DNA of 64,000 bases from Candidatus Aramenus sp. CH1 (GCA_022678445.1 JALBWU010000001.1:124001-188000); one strand, 5' to 3'. Numbered from the stretch's first letter, positions 26,923-38,681 are shown. Numbers and translations: made by a program. Notes: generated by a model not told the origin, from the letters alone.

Positions 26923-27166
26923 TTTTTCTATAGGATTGGCCTAACTGACGACATACCGACTTTTTTGCCTCCTCACATACTCACTAAAGCTATCCTTTTA
27001 GCAATACCGGAAAACGCGACGCTGACCTTAATCGCGTACTAACTTAAACGAAAACCGGTATGGGGATTTACAGACTGCCAGTTCTAGTGCCCATGAAAAC
27101 TGCGTTATGCCTAATCCTTTACCTTCCTCTTACCATCTTTAGGAGCTCAGCTCTCACACGGTCGCA
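26923..27166. other. Non-coding region with nested inverted repeats
   Basis: Nothing protein-coding is convincing here. It holds a T-run (26961-26966) and a nested pair of inverted repeats: ATACCGG (27004-27010) with CCGGTAT (27055-27061), enclosing CGCGA (27015-27019) with TCGCG (27032-27036). It lies between the pilin promoter and the 3' end of the inositol-phosphate synthase gene. Confidence 0.4.
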
Positions 27167-28213
27167 TCACCGCTCAGTCCGGGGTTCACTCATCACTTTT
27201 CTCAAGAATTCCTCTAGATCTTTTCTTGCTTCTTCAAAGCTTCCATACCTATAAGAGTTCTTAAAGTAATATCCGCAAATTGGCTTTATTGCCCCTCCAA
27301 TTCCCCTCTCCTTCACTATCTTCGCGAGTCTTATTAAATCCACTAGAGGTTGGACAGCGTTTGCCCCATCCCTCGTTTTCAACGAAATGTCAACCCTCAC
27401 CTTTTCTCCAAGCGCGTATTCGCCCTCGATCACAATGTAGCTTACCCTTCTATCCCCTAGAAACTCCACGTAGTCAGAGGTTCCAGCAACTACTTCTCCG
27501 TCAGACCTAGAGGTTATGAAATTGGACTTTATCCTCTTCTTCATCTCTTTTCTCCAATCCTCTAACGTCACGTAGGTCTCCGTGTTGCCAGAAATGTCAA
27601 TTTGGTATGATCTTATCACCTTAATCCCTCTGCTCTTCAAAAACTCTATAATCCCTGTGTGGAAAGCAGTTCCCCCGACTTGACTCATTAAATCGTCTCC
27701 AAATAGCGGTACCCTTTTCTCTTCGAACTCCTTTCCGGCATTCTTCACCACCTCTGTGGGAGTTGCGTTGATAAATGCGACTGACGCTTTCAAAGACGAT
27801 TTTGCGTAAAACATTGTGGCTTGCTCTGCTCCAGTAGGCAAGAGGTTTAACAACACGTCAACTTTCTCCTCCTTCAACGTTGATATAACGTCAACTGGAG
27901 GTTCGCTAGATTCCTCTATAACTTCTGATAACTTCCCCGAGATGCCGTCAAGGGTTGGGCCCCTTTTTACTATTACGTCGCTCTTTACTTCCGCGTATCT
28001 GGGCACAACGTTTGGCTTCTCAAAGATCGCCTCAGAAAGCTTTTTGCCAACCTTCCTTTTGTCCACGTCGAACGCAGCGACAACCTCTATTTCGCTAGGC
28101 GAAATAGGAAGCTTAAGGATCCCAGGAATTTCCTCCCCCTTTTTAGCTAAGCTTAAGCCTTGTAGAAGGGCAGATGCGGAATTTCCAACCCCAGCTATTG
28201 CAACCTTTATCAA
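27167..28213 (-). CDS. ino1: myo-Inositol-1-phosphate synthase
   Basis: 348 residues, TTG start. N-terminal NAD-binding GVGNSASAL, the [14 protein letters not shown] and FINATPTEV segments and [14 protein letters not shown] are typical of archaeal-type inositol-1-phosphate synthase. It converts glucose-6-phosphate into inositol-phosphate for archaetidylinositol and related lipids. Its start overlaps the nuoN stop (TTGA), so it is the last cistron of the complex I operon. Confidence 0.92.
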   Translation of the reverse strand: MIKVAIAGVGNSASALLQGLSLAKKGEEIPGILKLPISPSEIEVVAAFDVDKRKVGKKLSEAIFEKPNVVPRYAEVKSDVIVKRGPTLDGISGKLSEVIEESSEPPVDVISTLKEEKVDVLLNLLPTGAEQATMFYAKSSLKASVAFINATPTEVVKNAGKEFEEKRVPLFGDDLMSQVGGTAFHTGIIEFLKSRGIKVIRSYQIDISGNTETYVTLEDWRKEMKKRIKSNFITSRSDGEVVAGTSDYVEFLGDRRVSYIVIEGEYALGEKVRVDISLKTRDGANAVQPLVDLIRLAKIVKERGIGGAIKPICGYYFKNSYRYGSFEEARKDLEEFLRKVMSEPRTER

Positions 28214-29604
28214 GACACCACCACCAACAGCAATGGGGCAATTAGCCCCAAGGCTATACTTAGGGTGGAAGCAAATATAACGCTGTCTCTCTCTGAGCTC
28301 CTAACTAGACTGAACTCCTCTCCTTCCCTGAACATCTCCCTTATTACTGGAATGTAATATCCTGCAGAAACAGCGCTGTTAATTACAGCAATTACCACAA
28401 GCCAAGGCAAGTTAAAGGCAGAAAGGAATAAGAACAATTTACCCCAGAAGCCAAGTATTGGCGGTATTCCTAGAAGGCTTAGCAACAGAATGGTTGAGGA
28501 AACTGCAAGTCCCTTATCCTTTGAACTCAAACCCCTCAACCCTCTAAGCTCGGAAGTACCAGAAACCTTCTCCACGTGGTTTACGAAGTTGAAGAGCCCA
28601 GCTTGCGCAATGACGTAGGCTATCATTTGCACAACTATTCCCGCAATCGCGAGCCCTTTGTCGAGCAATAGCGTGGCAAAGCCTATAATCACGAATCCCA
28701 TCTGCGACACACTGCTGAAAGACAGAATGGAAGCTACGTCCTTCCTTGAGAAGGCTATTACGTTGCCTATTGTCATGCTCAGTATAGAGACTAGGGCAAA
28801 CACAACCACGGTTAGCGTCCTCTCTAGGGGAACTGGATCTACAGCCAAAAGAACCCTAACCAAGGGCACTACTCCCACCATCTTACCCACGCTGGAAATA
28901 AAGGAAACGGAGATCCTGTCTGCCCCGGTATACACGTCTGGTAACCACCCCTGGAACGGGAACGCGCCTATCTTAAAGAGGAAGGACACGGAGATTAGTA
29001 AGAGACCTAGGGTGAACAAGCTCGGGTAGGGAATTGAGGCGAAGTTGAATTGTAAGGTACCAGCGCCAAGGGAATAGGCGGCGAAACCGGCTATCATGAA
29101 CGAGGAAGAGATCAACCCCATCACTAGGTACTTTATTCCAGCTACAACTGAACCGTAGTCCTTCCTTAGCATAACTATAGCGTAGCTCGCTGCAGACGCT
29201 ATGCCCCATCCAGTTAAGATAACTATTACGTTATTGGAGAAGGCCATGTATATTATGCCCAGGACTGTCAACAGGGAAAGTGAAAGCATTGACGACCTAG
29301 TTTTCCAAGATTCTAGGTGTTCCTTAGCTCCCATTAGCGATACAATTCCCCCCAAAGCCGTGGCAATAGAAAGGAAGTAACCCACTACGTCCACGTGTAG
29401 CGTGTAGGAGAACAAGTAGAAGTTGTTGACTCCCATACCGAAGAACGCCATTAGCACCACTACTACGAGTACCAAGGAGGCTAAGGTCAAGTAATAGCTT
29501 GTCTTGTAAGCCTTCTCCGTCCCAACGTCTAAGAAGAGCACAGCTAAGGAGGAGAAGACCAGAACAATTGAGGGAATTACTACAGGAAGGTATTCTAGCA
29601 TCAT
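28210..29604 (-). CDS. nuoN: NADH-quinone oxidoreductase-type subunit N
   Basis: 464 residues, about 14 transmembrane helices of the Mrp-antiporter family. The proton-channel motif region around [18 protein letters not shown] and the [10 protein letters not shown] segment are typical of NuoN. Overlaps both neighbours by 4 nt. Part of the membrane proton-pumping arm. Confidence 0.93.
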   Translation of the reverse strand: MMLEYLPVVIPSIVLVFSSLAVLFLDVGTEKAYKTSYYLTLASLVLVVVVLMAFFGMGVNNFYLFSYTLHVDVVGYFLSIATALGGIVSLMGAKEHLESWKTRSSMLSLSLLTVLGIIYMAFSNNVIVILTGWGIASAASYAIVMLRKDYGSVVAGIKYLVMGLISSSFMIAGFAAYSLGAGTLQFNFASIPYPSLFTLGLLLISVSFLFKIGAFPFQGWLPDVYTGADRISVSFISSVGKMVGVVPLVRVLLAVDPVPLERTLTVVVFALVSILSMTIGNVIAFSRKDVASILSFSSVSQMGFVIIGFATLLLDKGLAIAGIVVQMIAYVIAQAGLFNFVNHVEKVSGTSELRGLRGLSSKDKGLAVSSTILLLSLLGIPPILGFWGKLFLFLSAFNLPWLVVIAVINSAVSAGYYIPVIREMFREGEEFSLVRSSERDSVIFASTLSIALGLIAPLLLVVVS

Positions 29605-32600
29605 ACCACCCCTAGAATAATGAGGAATATCAAAACCAACAACACCACTCCCCCAACGTAGTACGCCAAGTAATCCCTGAGCACGCCAGTCTGTATCTTG
29701 GAGAAGGCAATGGCTCCGTACTTTAGAACGCCAGCCGGCAACTTCACGTTCAACCCTTGGTCTATTACTCCAGTCTCCATGTACTTAAAGACAGCGTTGT
29801 AGAACTTGAAAGACATTGCCCCCCACAAATCGAAGAGGGGATAGACGTACCAGCCATAGTAGAGGAAGTCTATCAAGGGCCTAAGCGCCGAATACCTAGC
29901 GAAGTCTGCGTTCCCAGTGAACACAGCCAGCGCTATGAATATCCCCACTAAGGACGCGACCAGGTCGACCACGTCGAAGTGGAACGCAAAGCCAGGAACA
30001 AGTAGCTCCTTGGAGAAGAACGCCGCCACTTGAGGTATCAGGACCCCTAGCCCTATTGAGGCCAGCACCAAGACAAGGGACGGCACGAGCATCACCTTGC
30101 TCACGTGCCCCTCCAACTCCTTCTCTCCCTTGCCCCAGAGGAAGGTCTTAGCCACATACCTTATTATGTACACGCTACCCAGGAACTCTAGTGCCACGTA
30201 GAGGTAGGACAAGTAACTTGAGGTAAAGCTGGAGATGAAGGAGTGCGCCCAGAACCCGATGAGGGGAGGGACGTTGGCCAAGTTAAACGCAGCGAGCGTC
30301 TGCAGCGCGAAAACGCCTTTCAGCTTCCTGTAAAGGTTGGGGTACTCTCCCACGTACCTAGTCTCCGTAGCGTGGATTACGGAGCCAGCGTTCATGAAGA
30401 GAGAGGCCTTGTATATTCCGTGGGCCACCATTTGTATGAGCCCGACCCCTATCCCAGCGTATAGGAACAGCGGGTTGCTATAGACCAAGGTGAACAACGC
30501 TCCCATGGAAGAGGAGAATATCATCAGCGATATCTGGTCTGAAGTGGAGTTTGCCAGTATGACCTTCTGCTCGTTGGAAACTAGGGCGTTGAGGCTGGTG
30601 TACGCAGCTGTAAATATTGATATACCAGCAACCAAGGAGAGGAACGTGACGGCGACCCCGTTACCTCCCGGCACCAAGTAGGGGTAGGTGATGAAGGTGA
30701 ATATCGCCCCCAGGTTGACCATGGTGGCGGCGTGGATCAGTGCGCTCACCGGCGTAGGACCGGTCATGGCGGTGACGAGCCACTGGGTGAAGGGGAACTG
30801 GGCGCTCTTGGACAGACCGCCCAAGTACGTGAACACCAAGAGGACTAACCCCAGCGGTAGGACGGAAAACAGGTGGAGGTAGGGTAGGACTCCCTCGTAG
30901 AGTAGGGTGTTGCCGTAGAAGACTGAGTTTGTGGTTAAGTACACCAAGTAGCCTAGGCCTAGGAAGAGCCCCACGTCCCCTACCCTAGTGAAGATCATTG
31001 CCCTTATGGCGCTGGTAGTTGGCCTGCTCAAGTACTCAACTCCAATAACCTTCCTGCCGAAGTCGCCTACGACGTTCCTGTCGTTGTCGTCGAGCCAGTA
31101 ACCTATTAGCCCGTACGACGCTAAGCTCGTGCCCTCCCACCCGGCAAGGAAGAGGAGCACGTTGTCAGAAAGGACTACGGCCAGCATTGAAGAGACGAAG
31201 AACCCGAAGAACCCCCAGTACCTCCTGAGGACGCTGTCCTCCTTCATGTAGCCTATGCTGTAGAGGGCTATGAAGAAGGACAGGGTGGACACGAACGTGG
31301 CCAGGATAGCTTGGAGGAGGGAGGAGCTGAACTGTAAATAGCCAAAGAGCTGGTAGTACTGGGTGGGGACGTAGAAGACCCTGTTCAACTGCACTGCCGA
31401 CGTCAAGTTCAAGTAGGACAGGACCATGGAGATGCCTATGCTGAGAACTACAATGGCTCCCCTTACGTCTTGGTTGAGGGACTTAGGAGTGACCAAGGCA
31501 ACTAGCGATCCTAACGCGGGAGCGAAGACTATGAGGAAGAGTGAGAAGTCCCCCGAGCTAAGCAACGGCGCCAGGAAGTCGTTAAGGGAAGCCGTCAAGT
31601 ACTGGGGGAAGAAGAAGGTTATCATGCTAACTAAAGCCAGGATTGCCATTGGCAGGCTGTACTCCACGACCCCGTCTATGGACTTCCTCTGGGGGGTACC
31701 GCCGTACACCCTCTTGTACAAGTACGTCATGTAAGCTGAAGAGATGCCTATGGCCACGAACACCGCCAACGCAACTATTACCCACGTTGTCCCGACTGCC
31801 CTTGCCAGCTCCCCAGCGGAGAAGAGGAGTAGTGCCTCGCTAACTAGCCCCAGCGAGGGAGGCAGACCTAAGATGTTGAGCATTCCTATGAAGGCGAGCG
31901 TGGAGTGGAGGGGCGAAGACGCGTAGAGCCCTCCCAGATTGTAAATGTTCCTCTCCTTGAGCTCTGTAATTGACGCTCCGGCGCTCATGAAGAGGATGGC
32001 CTTCCCAAAGCCGTGGGAGGCATATATCAGCACGGATGCCAACACTCCCAAGGGTAAGACGTCGGCAGAGCTACCGAGCCCCATCAAGTAAGCTATCGAG
32101 GCACCGAGCAGCATGTAGCCCATCTGGGACACGGAGGAGTAGGCAAGGAACCTCTTGAAGTCCTTCTGGGCTATGGCGTTGACCCCACCGTATATCATGG
32201 TTATGAGGGCCCAGCCTATGAACGCCCCCGCCAAGTAGCTAAAGGAGGGAAAGAGGTAGAAGTACAGGATAACTACGAACACCCCGAGCCCCACAGTGTT
32301 CGGGCTCAACAGTGCCGATACTGGAGTGGGAGCCTCACCGTGGGCGTAGGGGAGCCATATGTTGAAGCCAGCCTGCGCGCTCTTCACCATCATCCCTACT
32401 ATCCCAAGGAGGAAGAGGAGGAGGGCGTAGCTCACCGAGGAGTAGTCCTCAAAGGTACCGTATGACGAGTATATGTCCATCTTCCCTGTGGCTACGCCAA
32501 TCACAATTATGGATGCTAACAGCAGGATAGTACCCACGTGCGTCCATATGAAGTAGAGGAGGCTTATTCTCCTCCTGTCCCCGTAGCCATAAAGCATTAT

Positions 32601-33020
32601 GAGCAGAAAAGACGTGATAAGGGCGACCTCCAGGAAGATGTAGAGCTCCAGCAAGTTCACTGAAAGTACAACGTATATCATGGAGATGGCAAAGAGGTCG
32701 AAAAGGCCGAAGTAGAGTCCCCAGTTACCTCCCAGCTCCTCGAACCTCTCCTCCATGTACCTCAGTGAGTACACTGCAGACGACAAAGACACTACAAGTA
32801 TCGTTACTAGGAAGGCGAAGTTCAAGTCGTTTACGGTGAAGCCAAAGTACCCAATGGAAGAGGCGACGTAGAACTCCTCTAACAGCCCCCTCTTAAACAG
32901 GAAGTAGGCGTTTAGGGCAATGGTTACCATAGAGAGAGCAAACGCAGTCTTCTTTTCCCTTATTACAAAAACCAGGGAAGAGAGGGCAAAGGTTACCGCG
33001 AATATGAACAGGGAGATCAT
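29601..33020 (-). CDS. Fused NuoM-NuoL antiporter-like subunit of complex I
   Basis: 1139 residues, about twice the size of one antiporter-like subunit. Residues ~1-480 form an M-type unit (FLEVALI with Glu131, Lys213, then [14 protein letters not shown] near 228-240 and SSVSQMGYM). Residues ~520-1139 form an L-type unit ([45 protein letters not shown], then a long C-terminal part with a lateral-helix-like region). One reading frame with no internal stop or restart signal seen, so this appears to be a true fusion covering both distal proton channels. Confidence 0.9.
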   Translation of the reverse strand: MISLFIFAVTFALSSLVFVIREKKTAFALSMVTIALNAYFLFKRGLLEEFYVASSIGYFGFTVNDLNFAFLVTILVVSLSSAVYSLRYMEERFEELGGNWGLYFGLFDLFAISMIYVVLSVNLLELYIFLEVALITSFLLIMLYGYGDRRRISLLYFIWTHVGTILLLASIIVIGVATGKMDIYSSYGTFEDYSSVSYALLLFLLGIVGMMVKSAQAGFNIWLPYAHGEAPTPVSALLSPNTVGLGVFVVILYFYLFPSFSYLAGAFIGWALITMIYGGVNAIAQKDFKRFLAYSSVSQMGYMLLGASIAYLMGLGSSADVLPLGVLASVLIYASHGFGKAILFMSAGASITELKERNIYNLGGLYASSPLHSTLAFIGMLNILGLPPSLGLVSEALLLFSAGELARAVGTTWVIVALAVFVAIGISSAYMTYLYKRVYGGTPQRKSIDGVVEYSLPMAILALVSMITFFFPQYLTASLNDFLAPLLSSGDFSLFLIVFAPALGSLVALVTPKSLNQDVRGAIVVLSIGISMVLSYLNLTSAVQLNRVFYVPTQYYQLFGYLQFSSSLLQAILATFVSTLSFFIALYSIGYMKEDSVLRRYWGFFGFFVSSMLAVVLSDNVLLFLAGWEGTSLASYGLIGYWLDDNDRNVVGDFGRKVIGVEYLSRPTTSAIRAMIFTRVGDVGLFLGLGYLVYLTTNSVFYGNTLLYEGVLPYLHLFSVLPLGLVLLVFTYLGGLSKSAQFPFTQWLVTAMTGPTPVSALIHAATMVNLGAIFTFITYPYLVPGGNGVAVTFLSLVAGISIFTAAYTSLNALVSNEQKVILANSTSDQISLMIFSSSMGALFTLVYSNPLFLYAGIGVGLIQMVAHGIYKASLFMNAGSVIHATETRYVGEYPNLYRKLKGVFALQTLAAFNLANVPPLIGFWAHSFISSFTSSYLSYLYVALEFLGSVYIIRYVAKTFLWGKGEKELEGHVSKVMLVPSLVLVLASIGLGVLIPQVAAFFSKELLVPGFAFHFDVVDLVASLVGIFIALAVFTGNADFARYSALRPLIDFLYYGWYVYPLFDLWGAMSFKFYNAVFKYMETGVIDQGLNVKLPAGVLKYGAIAFSKIQTGVLRDYLAYYVGGVVLLVLIFLIILGVV

Positions 33021-33021
33021 C

Positions 33022-33312
33022 TTAGTCTACCTCTAGAGAACCTTTCTGCCTGAAATAAAGGATTATCGCAGCGAAAGCGACCACTACCTCGGTTAACGCC
33101 ATCCCAACGGCGAAGATCGAGAACACTATGGGTAGGTAAGTTCTGCCCAGCACGCTGGACAGGGAGAAAACGAACAGTATGGAGGCGTTGAGTATCACCT
33201 CCGAGGATAGGAGTATCCTTATTACGTTCTTGCTGTTTGTGAGCCCAAAAATCCCTATCCCCAGGAGGATTACGGCGAGGGTAACGCCAAAGTAGGACAC
33301 CAGCACCTTCAC
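33022..33312 (-). CDS. nuoK: NADH-quinone oxidoreductase-type subunit K
   Basis: 96 residues, three transmembrane helices, GTG start. The second helix carries the conserved glutamate in SSEVILNA and the third in LTEVVVAFA, both used in proton transfer. Overlaps nuoJ by 4 nt and is 1 nt from the fused M-L gene. Confidence 0.92.
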   Translation of the reverse strand: MKVLVSYFGVTLAVILLGIGIFGLTNSKNVIRILLSSEVILNASILFVFSLSSVLGRTYLPIVFSIFAVGMALTEVVVAFAAIILYFRQKGSLEVD

Positions 33313-33806
33313 TCCCTCCTGGCCAATGAGATGGCCTCTATCACAGTGGTCAACAGCCCTATGATAAGTATTATTGCAGGGAACCAGTAACCTTGAAGTA
33401 TCTCAACAGCGAGGCTCTGTAGATCCACGGTCTTGGGATAGATAGACGGTAAATTACCTACTGTGACTAGGATCACAATGAATATCACCGCCGTCGCTAT
33501 GACGGAGAGGACGCCCGACCAAGGTATCCTACCTTCCTTGACGTCAATCCCCTTGAACATGACCAGGGATATGGAGAGGAATACCACCGTGGCTCCTACA
33601 TACAACAACAAGTGGAAGGCAGAGTAAATCGAGTAAGCCTCTGGGGAGATGTCAGCAATCAGCATTGCCACGCTAACTCCTAGGAAGGCCAACGCTATTG
33701 CTGAGTAGAAGACGTTCCTCGCCCTCACTATGAATATTGCTGACGCCATTGCTACCACTGAAAAGAACGCGAATATCCCGAACTGGAAGTCACTCATCAG
33801 GGACAT
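33309..33806 (-). CDS. nuoJ: NADH-quinone oxidoreductase-type subunit J
   Basis: 165 residues, five transmembrane helices. Helix 3 includes the conserved [14 protein letters not shown] segment seen in NuoJ. Overlaps nuoI by 17 nt and nuoK by 4 nt. Confidence 0.9.
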   Translation of the reverse strand: MSLMSDFQFGIFAFFSVVAMASAIFIVRARNVFYSAIALAFLGVSVAMLIADISPEAYSIYSAFHLLLYVGATVVFLSISLVMFKGIDVKEGRIPWSGVLSVIATAVIFIVILVTVGNLPSIYPKTVDLQSLAVEILQGYWFPAIILIIGLLTTVIEAISLARRE

Positions 33807-34287
33807 ACTTTATCCCCCTCTCTTCGTCCACTACTGCTTTGACCTTCTTTACCACCCTTTCCGTTGGAGGCTCATCGTAGCTCTTGTTGAACTTGTCAGG
33901 GTAGAACACTAGGTCCCTCCTGTTAGTGAAGGCAGCGTCGTGGACCCCGGTCTCCTTTAGGGCGTCTACTGGGCATATGTCGACGCAGAAACCGCAGAAA
34001 ACGCATCTGCCGTAGTTTATTGTAGGCAACTTCTTGCCCTCCTGCGTTACCATCTTCATGGCGTCGGCTGGACACACCATGGCACACAGCGTACAGCCTA
34101 TGCAGACGTCCTTGTAAAGCCTTATTAGCCCCCTGTAACCGCTGGGTAGAGAAAGGGCCTCTTCTGGGTACTTCAACGTTATCCTCTGAGGCCTTACAAA
34201 GTACTTTATCCCTGTACCTATTGCTTGTACGTGATCTCCGAATAACTTAAACGGGTTTGCCTTCTTGTACTCCTTCACCTTATCCAT
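33790..34287 (-). CDS. nuoI: NADH-quinone oxidoreductase-type subunit I (2x[4Fe-4S])
   Basis: 165 residues. Two ferredoxin motifs, [12 protein letters not shown] and [12 protein letters not shown], bind the N6a and N6b clusters that connect the input site to the N2 cluster on NuoB. Overlaps nuoH by 13 nt. As NuoE, F and G are absent from the operon, electrons must enter from another donor, probably ferredoxin or an F420-like carrier (inference). Confidence 0.94.
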   Translation of the reverse strand: MDKVKEYKKANPFKLFGDHVQAIGTGIKYFVRPQRITLKYPEEALSLPSGYRGLIRLYKDVCIGCTLCAMVCPADAMKMVTQEGKKLPTINYGRCVFCGFCVDICPVDALKETGVHDAAFTNRRDLVFYPDKFNKSYDEPPTERVVKKVKAVVDEERGIKYVPDE

Positions 34288-35333
34288 ACGTATCCCACCA
34301 CCACACCTAAAATTAAGGACGCGAAGGCCAAGGGGAGTAGGTACTTCCAGCTCCCCCTCAAGGCTTGGTCTATCCTGTACCTACCGTATACCGACCTCAT
34401 GAAGGTCGCAAAAAAGAGGACTATTACGGCCTTCAACACTGTGAGGACTAACCCGGGGAAACCCGACAAGGGGTACCACCCCCACAGGAAGACGTCTGCA
34501 AACACTAACGCGTAGATGAAATTGCCCACGTACGACCCGGCCATGGTCAAGACGAAGAGGAAACCGCTGTACTCAGTGTAGGGCCCTATCACTAGCTCCG
34601 TCTCTGCCTCGGATATGTCAAACGGGAACCTGGAAGAGCCCATAAGCATGGCTACGAAGAACAGGAAGGCTGCTAGTGGGTTAGCAACTATGCCCGGGAT
34701 GCCGTAGCTTACTATCTTGGCTATGTCTAGGGTGTGGTACTCCAACGCTATAGCCAGCGTGGACATGAGTAGTATTACGTCGTAGCTCACCGAAAGGTAG
34801 GTCTCTCTAACTGCTCCAACCACAGCGAACCTGTTGTTGGTACTCCACGCCAATAGAACCACAAATATTGGGTAGACGGACTCTATCGCTAGGACGAGCA
34901 GGAGGTTGTAGTTGACGAACAGTCCAGCTACTACTCCAGAATTGATGTTGGGGTCGTAGAAGTCCTTAAAGTAGATGGAGAACACAGAGCCGGAGGGCGG
35001 TATAACGGAGAGGGGGATAACAGCTATGGGGAGGAATGATGCTATCACCACTAATACCGGCGCGAGAGCGTAGAGCGTGGGGTTAACTTCGTTGGGTATG
35101 ATTATCTCTGAGAAAACGAACTTCACGGCATCAGCCACTAACTGCAGAATTCCGCCGAGGCGCTTAGAGGCGTAGTAGGGCCCTATCCTCATCTGGACCC
35201 TGGCTGCAGCCTTCCTCTCGAACCAAATCGTCACCAGCAACAGGAGTAGGGCGAATATGAGCCCCGGGAAGATGACAGTAACAAAGAACGAGGGGTAGAG
35301 TATGTAGAACCTCAAAAGGCCTAGTATCTCCAT
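34275..35333 (-). CDS. nuoH: NADH-quinone oxidoreductase-type subunit H
   Basis: 352 residues, eight transmembrane helices. [15 protein letters not shown] and [14 protein letters not shown], the charged quinone-chamber motifs of NuoH, are present. The start overlaps the nuoD stop by one base (TAATG). Confidence 0.94.
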   Translation of the reverse strand: MEILGLLRFYILYPSFFVTVIFPGLIFALLLLLVTIWFERKAAARVQMRIGPYYASKRLGGILQLVADAVKFVFSEIIIPNEVNPTLYALAPVLVVIASFLPIAVIPLSVIPPSGSVFSIYFKDFYDPNINSGVVAGLFVNYNLLLVLAIESVYPIFVVLLAWSTNNRFAVVGAVRETYLSVSYDVILLMSTLAIALEYHTLDIAKIVSYGIPGIVANPLAAFLFFVAMLMGSSRFPFDISEAETELVIGPYTEYSGFLFVLTMAGSYVGNFIYALVFADVFLWGWYPLSGFPGLVLTVLKAVIVLFFATFMRSVYGRYRIDQALRGSWKYLLPLAFASLILGVVVGYVWIR

Positions 35334-36553
35334 TACCTGTCAGCCTCCGGAGGGAAATAATCAAGGCTACCGTAAATCGAGACCAGGTCTGCGAACCTGC
35401 TCCCCTTTGCCAAGTTCCTCATCACGTTTATTAGACGGTATGAGGGGGTCACCATCCTCAGCCTATAGGGCTTCGCTGACCCGTCGCTTACTACGTAGTA
35501 GAGAAGCTCTCCCCTTGCTGCCTCTACTCTAGTTACTGCCTCCCCCTTTGGGGGCCTAAATGAGGCGTAATAGCCTGGGAGCACTATCCTGCGGTAGCCC
35601 TCCCACCACTTCTTTAGCCTAGTTGGGGGGATCTGCTTGAAGAACCTGTCGCTCAAGATGTTCCCCTCCGGGATCTCCTTGATTATCTGCTCGAGCATCC
35701 TTAAGCTCTGCTCGACCTCCTCGAACCTCACCATGGTCCTGGCGTAGCCATCGCCCTCCTTGTACACTGGGATCTCGAAGTCCAACTTGGGGTAGGCGGC
35801 GTAGGGTTCGATCTTTCTCACGTCGTAGTACACACCAGAGGCCCTCAAGTTGGGTCCGACAGCTCCCCACTCTATTGCCTTCTCCCTGGTCATTACGCCA
35901 ACGTTCTCCAGCCTAGCCCTAATGGTGGGGTTGTAGAGGAATATCTTCCTCCAGTCCTCCAGCTTCTTCCTCATGTAGGTTATGGCCTTCTTTGTCTCCT
36001 CTATAATTGCTGGCGTTAGATCCCTCCTGACCCCGCCTGGAATTATGTAGGAGTTCGTCACCCTTGCCCCAGTGAGCATCTCAAGGATGTGAACCCACAC
36101 TTCCCTGTCCCCAAAGCCCCACATGAAGGCAGTTGAGTGGCCGAGGAATATGCCCAGGATACCGAGGCCGTACAAGTGGCTAGCGATCCTGTTTACCTCA
36201 GCCGCGAAGCTCCTCAAGTACTGGGCCCTTTCGGGGACGTCAACGTTAATTATCTTCTCCACTGCCATGACGTAGCCTAGGTTCATGTGGATTGAGTCGA
36301 GGATGGCAGGGCGCTCTACCAAGGGTATGAGGTGCATGTAGTTCCTGTTCTCTCCCAGCTTCTCAACTGCCCTGTGGACGTAACCCACGTCCAAGTCAAC
36401 GTCTTCTATGATGTCGCCGTTGAGCTTTACTAGGATCCTCATGTGCCCCGAACCGGGATGTTGGGGCCCTACGTTTAGCTCTCCCTCAACTGGAACTATG
36501 TCTACCGCCATTCCAGAGTTCTCAAGTACGTCCTCAAGCCTGTTTGTCAACAA
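35333..36553 (-). CDS. nuoD: NADH-quinone oxidoreductase-type subunit D
   Basis: 406 residues, TTG start overlapping nuoC by 20 nt (a later start at the methionine before AVDIVP is possible). [13 protein letters not shown] with the quinone-site histidine, [14 protein letters not shown] and [14 protein letters not shown] are conserved 49-kDa-subunit motifs. Forms the quinone-binding pocket with NuoB, which is not encoded in this operon. Confidence 0.94.
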   Translation of the reverse strand: MLTNRLEDVLENSGMAVDIVPVEGELNVGPQHPGSGHMRILVKLNGDIIEDVDLDVGYVHRAVEKLGENRNYMHLIPLVERPAILDSIHMNLGYVMAVEKIINVDVPERAQYLRSFAAEVNRIASHLYGLGILGIFLGHSTAFMWGFGDREVWVHILEMLTGARVTNSYIIPGGVRRDLTPAIIEETKKAITYMRKKLEDWRKIFLYNPTIRARLENVGVMTREKAIEWGAVGPNLRASGVYYDVRKIEPYAAYPKLDFEIPVYKEGDGYARTMVRFEEVEQSLRMLEQIIKEIPEGNILSDRFFKQIPPTRLKKWWEGYRRIVLPGYYASFRPPKGEAVTRVEAARGELLYYVVSDGSAKPYRLRMVTPSYRLINVMRNLAKGSRFADLVSIYGSLDYFPPEADR

Positions 36554-37019
36554 ACAACCCCTCCAACTTTATCTTGTAACTCTTCCTTAAGGGGTAGACT
36601 CCCTCAAAGTCCTCCGGTAAGAAGAGCCTCCTCATGTCCGGGTGGCCCTCGAAGTACACTCCTAGCATCTCGTACGTCTCCCTCTCCCCAGTCCACGCGC
36701 TCTCCCACACCTCGTAGAGGCTCTGCATCTTCAGTTCCTTATACGTCACGTAGGTCTTCAAAGCCAAGATGACCCTAGCCAATTCTGGATTTGAGTACGA
36801 GGAAACGTGGTAAACGACTTGTATCTTCTCTTCCTCGGGGAAGTCTATCCCAGTGACTGACTTCACGTGATCAAAGCCCTGCTCCTTCAAGAGCTTCGCT
36901 ACCTCCACTACTACCTTCTTGTCAACCTCTATTTGCCCCCTAGTGTCACTATCCGCCTTTACTTGGGCGTTAAACTTTGACTTAACTAGGTTTAACACGT
37001 TGTCTATTGGTCTCTGCAT
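36534..37019 (-). CDS. nuoC: NADH-quinone oxidoreductase-type subunit C
   Basis: 161 residues. Matches the 30-kDa subunit: [14 protein letters not shown], then [34 protein letters not shown]. It lies 3 nt after nuoA; in many genomes nuoB would be between them. Confidence 0.93.
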   Translation of the reverse strand: MQRPIDNVLNLVKSKFNAQVKADSDTRGQIEVDKKVVVEVAKLLKEQGFDHVKSVTGIDFPEEEKIQVVYHVSSYSNPELARVILALKTYVTYKELKMQSLYEVWESAWTGERETYEMLGVYFEGHPDMRRLFLPEDFEGVYPLRKSYKIKLEGLFVDKQA

Positions 37020-37022
37020 TTC

Positions 37023-37412
37023 CTATCTCCTCAGCTCCCAATTTAACGCCATGTTGATTTGCCTAACTGCGTAGAGTAACACGGGGTAAAGGACGACGAC
37101 GCTTGATGACACCACCACCATGAGGTTCCTGAACAAGGTAAGGGAAGTATAGTAAGGTGCTGAGGCGATCAAAAAGAGCAGGACTACTATCGGTTCAAGG
37201 GAGGTGTACACCAAAAGGTAGCCGTAGTACTGGAGAGGGAACCAGAGCCTCCCCTCGCCGGTCGGGATGTTTCCAGCCTCAAACCTACTTACCTTTAGAG
37301 GCGACGGTTCATGTGGGACTATAAGCGAAATTACCTTATACCCACCGTAACCTGCTAACAGGAAGAGTACAGCCGGTAAGCCAAAAGCCACGATAGCCTG
37401 CGTGTAGGACAT
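37023..37412 (-). CDS. nuoA: NADH-quinone oxidoreductase-type subunit A
   Basis: 129 residues, three transmembrane helices. The loop [16 protein letters not shown] resembles the conserved E-C/x-G segment of NuoA (with Ala where many have Cys), and [18 protein letters not shown] carries the conserved acidic residue. First gene of the operon; an AAAAATATTTAA promoter element (minus strand, 37438-37449) lies upstream. Confidence 0.9.
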   Translation of the reverse strand: MSYTQAIVAFGLPAVLFLLAGYGGYKVISLIVPHEPSPLKVSRFEAGNIPTGEGRLWFPLQYYGYLLVYTSLEPIVVLLFLIASAPYYTSLTLFRNLMVVVSSSVVVLYPVLLYAVRQINMALNWELRR

Positions 37413-37437
37413 CAGAAATATTACGTCGTCTACAATC

Positions 37438-37449
37438 TTAAATATTTTT
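37438..37449 (-). promoter_or_regulatory. Promoter of the complex I operon
   Basis: Minus-strand AAAAATATTTAA about 26-36 nt before the nuoA ATG; the only promoter-like sequence upstream of the ten-gene nuo-ino1 run. Confidence 0.5.
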
Positions 37450-37511
37450 CTTAGTGTTGTTTGAGAATGCTTATACCATTTAAAAATTTTAGTTTAAAAG
37501 AAAAAAGCGTG

Positions 37512-38279
37512 TCATATTTTTTCAACTATTGAGCGCGAGTTGAGTATGCACTTTGAAATTCCGTCCCTTGGTACCCCCTCTATACACCTCTGCGAGAGGA
37601 ACTCCACCTTCCTAGACATAACATCGTCTAAAGTAACTGGGTCGTTGCGCACGAAGTTCTCGTGTATGACGCAGTTGGGTCCAGCATAACGGAAAAGGCG
37701 TGGGTGAACTTTTCGCACTTCTTCGAGCATCTTCCACGCAATTGCGCGAATTTCCCACTGCGCCCGGCTACACAGTCTCAACGCGAAGAAGTTGTACAAC
37801 TCACGAGCGTTCATAGTTACGACTACGTTAGTGTTGACGCCGTTGGGCAACACGTACCTGGCGTCCTCCTCGGGTACGCCTGCAGATAACAGCTCGTAAT
37901 AGCGATCATATGCCTCCTTGTACGCCTTCTCTATGAGCTCCTTCTCCCTCTTCTCGGCAGAAGGTGGGATAACAGGCTGATAGTACTCGTCAACTGGCTT
38001 GGCGAAGCGGTGAGACATCTGAGTGTATGAAGCAATACGGTGCCTCACAAGTTGATGAGAGGCTACCCTGCTTATGCCCTCGACGGAAAAGGTGTACACA
38101 CTGTGTTCCAGGACTGACCAATACCCGTGAAGGATGGCGTCCTTTATCCACGTCTCAACCTCGTCGTCAGACATAGTCTCCTCGTGATGCCTCCAACCCT
38201 TCCTACTTCTGCTCATCTTCGACGCGATTGCTACAACGCGTTCGCCGTCCTTGGTATAGGAAACCAGAGAAACATACAT
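37512..38279 (-). CDS. thyX: Flavin-dependent thymidylate synthase
   Basis: 255 residues from ATG 38279. The ThyX signature RHR-x7-S ([11 protein letters not shown]) is followed by HRF; N-terminal VLEHSVYTF and C-terminal [11 protein letters not shown] complete the family pattern. Makes dTMP from dUMP with FAD and methylene-tetrahydrofolate (or its archaeal analogue). The open frame continues to 38312, but a TTTTTATATAC box (minus strand, 38298-38308) is 25 nt before ATG 38279. Confidence 0.95.
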   Translation of the reverse strand: MYVSLVSYTKDGERVVAIASKMSRSRKGWRHHEETMSDDEVETWIKDAILHGYWSVLEHSVYTFSVEGISRVASHQLVRHRIASYTQMSHRFAKPVDEYYQPVIPPSAEKREKELIEKAYKEAYDRYYELLSAGVPEEDARYVLPNGVNTNVVVTMNARELYNFFALRLCSRAQWEIRAIAWKMLEEVRKVHPRLFRYAGPNCVIHENFVRNDPVTLDDVMSRKVEFLSQRCIEGVPRDGISKCILNSRSIVEKI

Positions 38280-38345
38280 TGCTTCCTTATTTACTTTGTA
38301 TATAAAAATCATCGTTTAAAGCTAGTAACTTAGTATTTCTCCTAC

Positions 38346-38681
38346 TCACTCCAAAACTCCACTCAGTTTCTCCACAGCCCTAGTAAACATAGCGGCGTTC
38401 TTCTCGGCGTCCTTCTCGGCCTGCTCCATGAACTTCTTTGCATCCTCGTTGCTTACCACTGACATCCTCTGCTTATATACTGTTATTAACCTCAGCTCGT
38501 CCTCCAGCGAGTCCAGCACCGCCTTTATTTGCGACTCGTCGACTTTAGCGGTCTTTATGGCCTTGTCCCTGAAGCACGTGTAGTGTACCACCGTCTTCTT
38601 AGAGGTAAAGGTGAACAACTCGTCCCAGTAAATAGTGTTCTTGCATATATCGCAAGTCCACTTTGTAGGTGCACGGCTCAT
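38346..38681 (-). CDS. DUF2175-like zinc-binding small protein
   Basis: 111 residues. N-terminal C-x2-C (Cys10, Cys13) and a later H-x2-C (VVHYTC) form a likely treble-clef zinc site, followed by a ~75-residue helical region. The pattern resembles the crenarchaeal DUF2175 family as I remember it; function unknown. Confidence 0.65.
   Translation of the reverse strand: MSRAPTKWTCDICKNTIYWDELFTFTSKKTVVHYTCFRDKAIKTAKVDESQIKAVLDSLEDELRLITVYKQRMSVVSNEDAKKFMEQAEKDAEKNAAMFTRAVEKLSGVLE

Noticed and set aside
27140-27185. Possible C/D box small RNA on the minus strand (GTGATGC with later CTGA)
   Set aside because: The C-box-like sequence is the end and stop codon of ino1, the last base differs from the consensus, and no second C'/D pair follows at the right spacing.
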